Positions 58,548 through 64,000 of a stretch of 64,000 nt of DNA are shown in pieces. The translations under genes were made by a program, and so were the position numbers. This DNA comes from Nocardia cyriacigeorgica GUH-2 (GTDB lineage Bacteria; Actinomycetota; Actinomycetes; Mycobacteriales; Mycobacteriaceae), in contig NC_016887.1 of assembly GCF_000284035.1 (NCBI RefSeq), positions 3,410,001 through 3,474,000 on the forward strand, written 5' to 3'. Positions within the stretch are counted from its first letter, which is position 1. Every line of letters starts with the position of its first letter. The notes under the pieces were generated by a model that made no database searches, was not told the DNA's origin, and saw nothing but the letters and a program-made list of their open reading frames with translations.

Positions 58548-59456
58548 ATGACACTGTCTGTTGTGGTCGGCGCCGGTGGCGTCGGCACGATCACCGCGCA
58601 CCTGCTCGCCGATGCCGGGCACGAAGTCCGCCTGATCACCCGCAGCGGAAACGGGCCGCAGGACAGTCGGATCCAGTGCGTCGCCGCCGATGCCGGTGAC
58701 ACCGCCCGGCTGATCGAACTGACCACCGGCGCGCAGACCCTGTTCAACTGCGCCGCGCCGCCGTATCACCGCTGGCATACCGACCTGCTGCCGCTGTTCG
58801 GGTCGCTGCTGGCAACCGCGGAGGCCACCCGCGCCGACTACGTCATGCTCGGCAATCTCTACGGGTACGGCGCCCCCACCGCGCCGATGACCGAGGATCT
58901 GCCGATGGCGCCGAACTCGGTCAAAGGGCGGATTCGCGCGCAGGCCTGGCAGGAGGCGCTGGCCGCGCACGAGGCGGGCCGGGTGCGGGTCACCGAGGTG
59001 CGGTCGAGCGATTTCCTCGGCCGCGGCGGCCAGTCGAACTTCGCGATCCTGGTGGCACCCAAGGTGATAGCGGGCAAGACGGCGCTGTTCCCGGCGGATC
59101 TGGACGCACCACACAGCTGGACCGGCACCGGCGACGCGGCCCGCACACTCGTCACCGTCGCGCAGGATGACCGAGCGTGGGGCCGGGCTTGGCACGTCCC
59201 CAGCAACCCACCCGTCACACCGCGTCAGCTGGCCGACCGGCTCGCGGCCGTCGCCGGAGCGTCCCCGGCCAGGCTGCGCCGCATGCCGGGCTGGATGCTG
59301 CGGGCCGCCGGCCTGTTCTCCCCGGTCGCCCGGGAACTTCCCGAGGTGCTGTACCAGCTCGACCGCCCGTTCGTCCTCGACTCCACGCTGACCGAAAAGA
59401 CCTTCGGCCTCGCACCCACCTCCCTCGACACCATCCTGCGGGAGATGACGCCCTGA
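58548..59456 (+). CDS. NAD(P)-binding atypical SDR / epimerase-like protein
   Basis: A 302-residue Rossmann protein. SVVVGAGGVGTITAHLLADA is the dinucleotide motif, ADYVMLGNLYGYGAPTAPMT replaces the usual catalytic region, and VTEVRSSDFLGRGGQSNFAI follows. The classical Tyr-x3-Lys is not seen, so it may be a NmrA- or atypical-SDR-type protein that binds NAD(P) without classical SDR catalysis. The ATG follows GAGAAGAAC. It is 150 bp after the PucR gene on the same strand and may be its target. Confidence 0.75.
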   Translation: MTLSVVVGAGGVGTITAHLLADAGHEVRLITRSGNGPQDSRIQCVAADAGDTARLIELTTGAQTLFNCAAPPYHRWHTDLLPLFGSLLATAEATRADYVMLGNLYGYGAPTAPMTEDLPMAPNSVKGRIRAQAWQEALAAHEAGRVRVTEVRSSDFLGRGGQSNFAILVAPKVIAGKTALFPADLDAPHSWTGTGDAARTLVTVAQDDRAWGRAWHVPSNPPVTPRQLADRLAAVAGASPARLRRMPGWMLRAAGLFSPVARELPEVLYQLDRPFVLDSTLTEKTFGLAPTSLDTILREMTP

Positions 59457-59575
59457 GCAACGAGGCCGCATAGATCGGGTCATCCGAGGAATACCGAAGA
59501 TCGGCATTGCCCGGCTTGAACCCGATCACCCCGGGTATCCGCGCAACGGGGACAACGACCCGAGGAGGCACACTC

Positions 59576-60055
59576 ATGGCAAGTCAGCTCACCCGGCTCG
59601 GTGCGGCAGCGGCGCTCGCGTCCGCGGCGCTCATCGCCGGTTCCGGACAGGCGGCCGCCCAGCCCACCAGCGTCACGATCGACGGCAATATGCAGGTCCT
59701 GGGCATGAACGTGTTGCACGTCGATGCGAAGAGCTCGCCGGGCAACCCCACCACCGGCACCTATGTGGCCACCGCCAAGCTGGGCAATATGACGCTGCCG
59801 GTGCGCGTCACCGGTCCGGTCACCTGCTTGACGGTCCGCGACAACACCGTGTCGCTGGTCTACCCGATCACCACCATGGAACCGGTGATGCTGTTCCCGC
59901 CGGACTCGATGGCCATCCAGATCACGGTCATGAAGGGCCAAGGCGGTGAGCCCAACCGGATCGGCTACGGCGTGCCGATGCCGACCAGCAGCTTCCGCGG
60001 CTGCGAACCGGGCCCGACGCCGTTGATGTTCGACGGGACCATCGACATCAAGTGA
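59576..60055 (+). CDS. secreted protein of unknown function
   Basis: A 159-residue precursor with a signal peptide (LTRLGAAAALASAALIAGSG, likely cut after AAA-Q) and a beta-rich mature domain (VTIDGNMQVLGMNVLHVDAK, VTGPVTCLTVRDNTVSLVYP, SFRGCEPGPTPLMFDGTIDI). Two Cys can form a disulfide. It resembles the many small secreted proteins of Nocardia and Mycobacterium without assigned role. The ATG follows GAGGAGG. A weak GCTT-N15-GGGTAT element lies at 59514-59538 and a hairpin terminator follows. Confidence 0.75.
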   Translation: MASQLTRLGAAAALASAALIAGSGQAAAQPTSVTIDGNMQVLGMNVLHVDAKSSPGNPTTGTYVATAKLGNMTLPVRVTGPVTCLTVRDNTVSLVYPITTMEPVMLFPPDSMAIQITVMKGQGGEPNRIGYGVPMPTSSFRGCEPGPTPLMFDGTIDIK

Positions 60056-60094
60056 TTCCGCGATAGCCGTCCCGGAGCCGCGTCGACTACCGGG

Positions 60095-60114
60095 CCGGGC
60101 CTGCCGAGGCCCGG
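60095..60114 (+). terminator. terminator hairpin after the secreted protein gene
   Basis: CCGGGCCT at 60095-60102 pairs with AGGCCCGG at 60107-60114 with a 4-base loop, 40 bases after the stop codon. Confidence 0.6.
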
Positions 60115-60247
60115 TCACAGTCGCCGACGCCAGCACCCTCCCGAGTCAGCGGACCGGGCGGAGCGGCTGGACGCGGGTTCCTACCGATCGCGGACACGAG
60201 GCCGATCATGGCTCCGGCGGCGCACCGACGCGACTAGCGTTCGTCGC

Positions 60248-62452
60248 ATGAGTGGTGTCAGCGATCCACCGGAGGGCGACAACACCGACCGCGAACCGTC
60301 CGTTGCCGCGACATCGGACGCGGCCGCCGACGCCGCCCGCTTCCACTCCGCCCATCCCGCGCATCCGGCGGCCGGCCGCGGATCGGTCAACAAGCCGGTG
60401 TTCCTGGCCGCCGCCGGCATCGTGCTCGCCTTCGCGATCTGGGCGCTGGCCGCCCCCGAGAGCGCGGAAACCGTCGTCGTCGAGGTGAAGACCTTCATCT
60501 CCACCTGGTTCGGCTGGTGGTACTTCCTGCTGGCGACCGGCATCGTCGGTTTGGTGGTGTTCCTCGGCGTCAGCCGGTACGGCCGCTTCCGGCTGGGCCC
60601 GGAGGAATCGCGCCCGGAATACAGCCTGTTCACCTGGACCGCGATGCTCTTCGCCGCCGGAATCGGCATCGACCTGATGTTCTTCTCGGTCGCCGAACCG
60701 GTCTACAACTACCTCTACCCGCCCACCGGCCCAGCCCAGACCAACGAGGCCGCCCGCGCGGCCACGACCTGGACGATCTTCCACTACGGGCTCAGCGGCT
60801 GGGCCATGTACGCGCTGATGGGCGCCGCGCTGGCCTACTTCGCCTTCCGGCACAACCTGCCGCTGACCATCCGCGCCGCGCTGTATCCCATCTTCGGCAA
60901 ACGCGTGCACGGACGCTGGGGCGATGCCATCGACGTGGCCGCCGTACTCGGCACCATCTTCGGCATCGCCACCTCCCTCGGCATCGGCATCGTGCAGCTC
61001 AATTACGGCCTGCACGAAATGTTCGGCATCGATCAGGGCAAGGCGGCCCAGATCGGGCTGATCGTGCTGTCGGTGATCGTGGCGACGATTTCGGCGACCA
61101 CCGGCGTCGATCGCGGAATCCGGCGGCTGTCGGAACTCAACGTCATCATGGCGATCGCGCTGCTGATCTACATTCTGGTCGCGGGCCGGTCGGACTTCCT
61201 GCTCAACGCGCTGGCCCAGAACGCGGGCGATTACGTCTCCACGTTCCTCGACCGCACTCTCGACACCTTCGCCTGGGAACGCAATCCGGAGACTCCGAAC
61301 CAGCCGACCGCCTGGCTGGACGCCTGGACATTGTTCTTCTGGGCTTGGTGGGTGGCGTGGGCACCGTTCGTCGGGCTGTTCCTGGCGCGCATCTCGCGCG
61401 GCCGCACGCTGCGCCAGTTCGTGTTCGGGGTGCTGGTGGTGCCGTTCAGCTTCATCCTGATGTGGATTTCAATCTTCGGTAACAGCGCCCTGGATCTGGC
61501 CCGCAAAGACACCGAGTTCGGCGAAACCACCGCGGCGCAGGCCGAGGTCGGGTTCTATTCGCTGCTCGAGCAATACCCCGGTGCGCCGCTGCTGCTCGGT
61601 ATCGCGACCCTCACCGGCCTGCTGTTCTATACGACCAGCGCCGATTCGGGTGCGCTGGTGATGGGCAATTTCACCTCCCGGCTGCCGAACCCGATGGCCG
61701 ACTGTGCCAAGGGCACCCGCATCTTCTGGTCGGTGGCCATCGGCCTGCTCACCCTGTCGATGCTGTTCGCCGGTGCCGGCGGATCCATCACGACGCTGCA
61801 GAACGCCACCATCATCATGGGGCTGCCGTTCTCGTTCGTGCTCGCGCTCATCGGCATCGCGCTGCTGCGGTCGGTGCGCAACGAGTCCTACAAGCTCGAC
61901 AGCTTCCGCACCGCGCTGCCGCATGCCCTCGCGGTCGGGCGCGGGCCAGCCGAACACGGCAGCTGGCGACGCCGGTTGCTGGCCACCATCAGCTATCCCG
62001 GCCCCGCGGCCACCCGGCGATTCATGACCAATGCGGTGCTTCCGGCGGTGCGCGAGGTCTGTGCCGAATTCACCGCGGCGGGCGTGGCGGCGACCGTCGA
62101 CGAATCCGCCCACAACGAGGGCATGCCGACCACCCGCCTGCTGGTCGATCAAGCCAGCGAACCCCGGTTCGAATACTGCGTGTGGCCGGTATCGGCCCCG
62201 GCGCCGACCTACGCCGTGCTCGCGCAGCGTTCGCAGGACCGGTATTTCCGCTGCGAGGTCTATCTCGCCGAGGGCTCGCAAGGCTATTCGCTCAACGGCT
62301 ACACCCGCGAGCAGATCATCGGCGACATTCTCGACCAGTACGAACGCCATCTCGGCTATCTGCATCTGCGGCGCTCGGCGACCGAACACTACGAGCCGAA
62401 TCCCGGCGACGTCGACACCGACAGCGATCCGGAAGGGAGAACCACCGCATGA
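60248..62452 (+). CDS. betT: BCCT-family choline/betaine transporter
   Basis: A 734-residue secondary transporter of the betaine-choline-carnitine family with 12 membrane helices. GVSRYGRFRLGPEESRPEYS and FTWTAMLFAAGIGIDLMFFS are the family signature around TM3-4, with SVAEPVYNYLYPP after it. The substrate-binding region on TM8 reads FFWAWWVAWAPFVGLFLARI, whose Trp residues bind the trimethylammonium group. A long C-terminal soluble domain (about 170 residues) resembles that of BetT-type choline carriers and may sense osmolality. The ATGA overlap with betB and the betA-like gene after it make choline the likely substrate. Confidence 0.92.
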   Translation: MSGVSDPPEGDNTDREPSVAATSDAAADAARFHSAHPAHPAAGRGSVNKPVFLAAAGIVLAFAIWALAAPESAETVVVEVKTFISTWFGWWYFLLATGIVGLVVFLGVSRYGRFRLGPEESRPEYSLFTWTAMLFAAGIGIDLMFFSVAEPVYNYLYPPTGPAQTNEAARAATTWTIFHYGLSGWAMYALMGAALAYFAFRHNLPLTIRAALYPIFGKRVHGRWGDAIDVAAVLGTIFGIATSLGIGIVQLNYGLHEMFGIDQGKAAQIGLIVLSVIVATISATTGVDRGIRRLSELNVIMAIALLIYILVAGRSDFLLNALAQNAGDYVSTFLDRTLDTFAWERNPETPNQPTAWLDAWTLFFWAWWVAWAPFVGLFLARISRGRTLRQFVFGVLVVPFSFILMWISIFGNSALDLARKDTEFGETTAAQAEVGFYSLLEQYPGAPLLLGIATLTGLLFYTTSADSGALVMGNFTSRLPNPMADCAKGTRIFWSVAIGLLTLSMLFAGAGGSITTLQNATIIMGLPFSFVLALIGIALLRSVRNESYKLDSFRTALPHALAVGRGPAEHGSWRRRLLATISYPGPAATRRFMTNAVLPAVREVCAEFTAAGVAATVDESAHNEGMPTTRLLVDQASEPRFEYCVWPVSAPAPTYAVLAQRSQDRYFRCEVYLAEGSQGYSLNGYTREQIIGDILDQYERHLGYLHLRRSATEHYEPNPGDVDTDSDPEGRTTA

Positions 62453-63960
62453 GTGAGACCCTCTATATCGACGGCGTCTGGACCGCGGCCGCGTCCGGCG
62501 AGACCCGCGAAATCCGTTGCCCGGCCGACAATTCCCTCGTCGGCGTGGTGGCCGAAGCGGGTGCCGCCGACACCGAGGCCGCCATCGCCGCCGCTCGCCG
62601 CGCCTTCGACGACGGCCCGTGGCGCCGGACCTCCGCCGGCGAGCGGGGCGATCTGTTGTTGAAGGTCGCCGACGCGATCGACGCCCGGCGCGAGGAATTC
62701 GTGCGCGCGGAAACCCTCGACACCGGTAAACGGCCCTACGAATCCGATATCGATATGTCCGATATCGCGCACTGCTTCCGGTATTTCGGGAAGCTGGCCG
62801 CCGAGGACGCGGGCCGGGTGGTCGACGCGGGTTCGGCGGATGTCGATTCCCGGATCGTGTACGAGCCGGTCGGGGTGTGCGGGCTCATCACCCCGTGGAA
62901 TTACCCGCTGCTGCAAGTGTCGTGGAAGGTCGCGCCCGCGCTGGCGGCGGGCAACACCTTCGTATTGAAACCGGCGGAGCTGACGCCCCATACCTCCATC
63001 CTGCTGATGCGAGTACTGCACGAACTCGGTGTGCCCGCCGGTGTGGCCAATCTGGTGCTCGGCGCGGGCGCGACCGCCGGTGCGCCGCTGTCCGCGCACC
63101 CCGACGTCGACCTGGTCTCGTTCACCGGCGGCCTGACCACCGGCCGGATCATCGCCCGCGAAGCGGCCGCCACGGTCAAGAAGGTGGCCCTCGAACTCGG
63201 CGGCAAGAACCCCAATGTGGTCTTCGCCGACGCCTGCGATACCGATGAGCGGCTGGCCGCGGCCGTGGACAACGCACTCAATGCCGCGTTCCTGCATTCT
63301 GGCCAGGTGTGTTCGGCCGGTGCGCGGCTGGTGATCGAGGAAGCCGCGCATGATCGTTTCGTCGACGAGCTGGTGCGACGCGCCGAACAGATCCGCGTCG
63401 GCCTGCCGTTCCATCCGGAGACCGAGACCGGGCCGTTGATCTCGGCCGCGCACCGCGACAAGGTGCACGGCTATGTCGAGCAGGCCCGCGCCGACGGCGC
63501 CGTGATCCGCACCGGCGGCGCCTTCGCCACCGGTGACCGGGGCGCGGGCAACCTCGACGACGGCTACTTCTACCTGCCCACCGTCATCGACCGCGCTACC
63601 CGCGAGATGGCCTGCGTGCACGACGAAGGATTCGGGCCCACCGTCACCGTCGAAACGTTCCGGACCGAGGACGAGGCCGTGGCCATCGCCAACGACACCG
63701 ATTACGGCCTGGCCGGTGCGGTGTGGTCGGCCGATGCCGCGCGGGCCCGGCGCATCGCCGCCCGGCTGCGGCACGGCACCGTGTGGGTCAACGATTTCGG
63801 GCCGTATCTGCCGCAGGCGGAATGGGGCGGATTCGGCCGCTCCGGGATCGGGCGGGAGCTGGGACCGTCCGGGCTGCACGAGTATCGCGAGGCCAAGCAC
63901 GTCTACGAGAACCTGCGGCCGGGTGTGACCGGCTGGTTCGCCGACCGGAAGGGGCAGTAG
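62449..63960 (+). CDS. betB: betaine aldehyde dehydrogenase
   Basis: A 503-residue NAD(P)-dependent aldehyde dehydrogenase that converts betaine aldehyde to glycine betaine. The general base Glu 249 lies in KVALELGGKNPNVVF and the nucleophile Cys 288 in FLHSGQVCSAGARLV; PWNYPLLQVSWKVAPALAAG is the cofactor-binding segment. FGPYLPQAEWGGFGRSGIGR near the C-terminus agrees with betaine aldehyde dehydrogenases. The start ATG overlaps the betT stop (ATGA), and its stop overlaps the next start. Osmotic or choline-induced expression is likely, but no BetI-type repressor gene is in view. Confidence 0.92.
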   Translation: MSETLYIDGVWTAAASGETREIRCPADNSLVGVVAEAGAADTEAAIAAARRAFDDGPWRRTSAGERGDLLLKVADAIDARREEFVRAETLDTGKRPYESDIDMSDIAHCFRYFGKLAAEDAGRVVDAGSADVDSRIVYEPVGVCGLITPWNYPLLQVSWKVAPALAAGNTFVLKPAELTPHTSILLMRVLHELGVPAGVANLVLGAGATAGAPLSAHPDVDLVSFTGGLTTGRIIAREAAATVKKVALELGGKNPNVVFADACDTDERLAAAVDNALNAAFLHSGQVCSAGARLVIEEAAHDRFVDELVRRAEQIRVGLPFHPETETGPLISAAHRDKVHGYVEQARADGAVIRTGGAFATGDRGAGNLDDGYFYLPTVIDRATREMACVHDEGFGPTVTVETFRTEDEAVAIANDTDYGLAGAVWSADAARARRIAARLRHGTVWVNDFGPYLPQAEWGGFGRSGIGRELGPSGLHEYREAKHVYENLRPGVTGWFADRKGQ

Positions 63961-64000
63961 TGAGCGAATACGATTACCTGGTCATCGGCGGCGGGTCGGC
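63960..64000 (+). CDS. betA: choline dehydrogenase-like GMC oxidoreductase (3' partial)
   Basis: Only 13 residues are visible before the window ends: MSEYDYLVIGGGS, the start of an FAD-binding Rossmann motif. GTG 63960 shares its G with the betB TAG stop (TAGTG), so it is the third gene of the operon. In this position a choline dehydrogenase, which oxidises choline to betaine aldehyde, is expected. The call rests on motif and context. Confidence 0.7.
   Translation, partial: MSEYDYLVIGGGS

Overview
The window is high-GC actinobacterial DNA whose gene content suggests a mycolate-producing relative of Nocardia, Rhodococcus or Mycobacterium. Pointers are the FadD-type acyl-CoA ligase, the Rv2629-like ribosome-associated protein, PucR, TetR and AraC regulators, an isolated cytochrome oxidase subunit I, frequent GTG starts, and ATGA/GTGA/TGATG stop-start overlaps. 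The genus is an inference. I saw no rRNA or tRNA gene, insertion sequence, prophage or CRISPR array.

Layout. 1-7.6 kb: the 3' part of an ECF sigma factor gene, a START-like protein, a flavin reductase, a probably leaderless cold-shock gene, a lipase-maturation-factor homologue, a ferritin-like protein, a cell-wall peptidase-like protein, and a beta-propeller/ubiquitin-fold pair. 7.6-18 kb: divergent GMC oxidoreductase and acyl-CoA ligase genes sharing a palindromic operator, a GT-C glycosyltransferase, a polysaccharide deacetylase, TetR and an amine oxidase, then a small KOW-domain gene broken by a one-base frameshift. 18-26 kb: a membrane protein and repeat-bearing lipoprotein pair, a STAS protein, a molybdopterin oxidoreductase that has lost its iron-sulfur cysteines, and an AraC regulator. 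26-31.5 kb: accessory genes, namely ATP-dependent DNA ligase, a kinase-fold protein, a chloramphenicol-phosphotransferase-like kinase, a double-MerR regulator and an erythromycin-esterase family enzyme.

31.6-45.6 kb is the most distinctive block. It has a complete gene set for ADP-D-glycero-beta-D-manno-heptose (gmhA, gmhB, hldE plus a second PfkB kinase), three GT9 heptosyltransferase-type enzymes, two GT4 and one GT2 glycosyltransferases, two SDR enzymes, an epimerase and a membrane protein, mostly translationally coupled. This looks like a locus for a heptose-containing glycoconjugate in a bacterium without LPS. 45.6-60 kb is rich in stress and redox genes: ctaD, a catalase-fold protein, a Balon/Rv2629-type factor, topoisomerase IB, an alcohol dehydrogenase between two SRPBCC proteins, a PoxB-like enzyme behind dps, an iron permease, PucR and small secreted proteins. 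60-64 kb: a choline uptake and glycine-betaine synthesis operon (betT-betB-betA), cut by the window end.

Several genes in the heptose and stress blocks carry GTTT-N14-16-GGGTA-type sequences upstream, like SigF/SigB general-stress promoters, so the two blocks may share regulation. Functions are read from protein motifs and neighbourhood only; no database search was possible.
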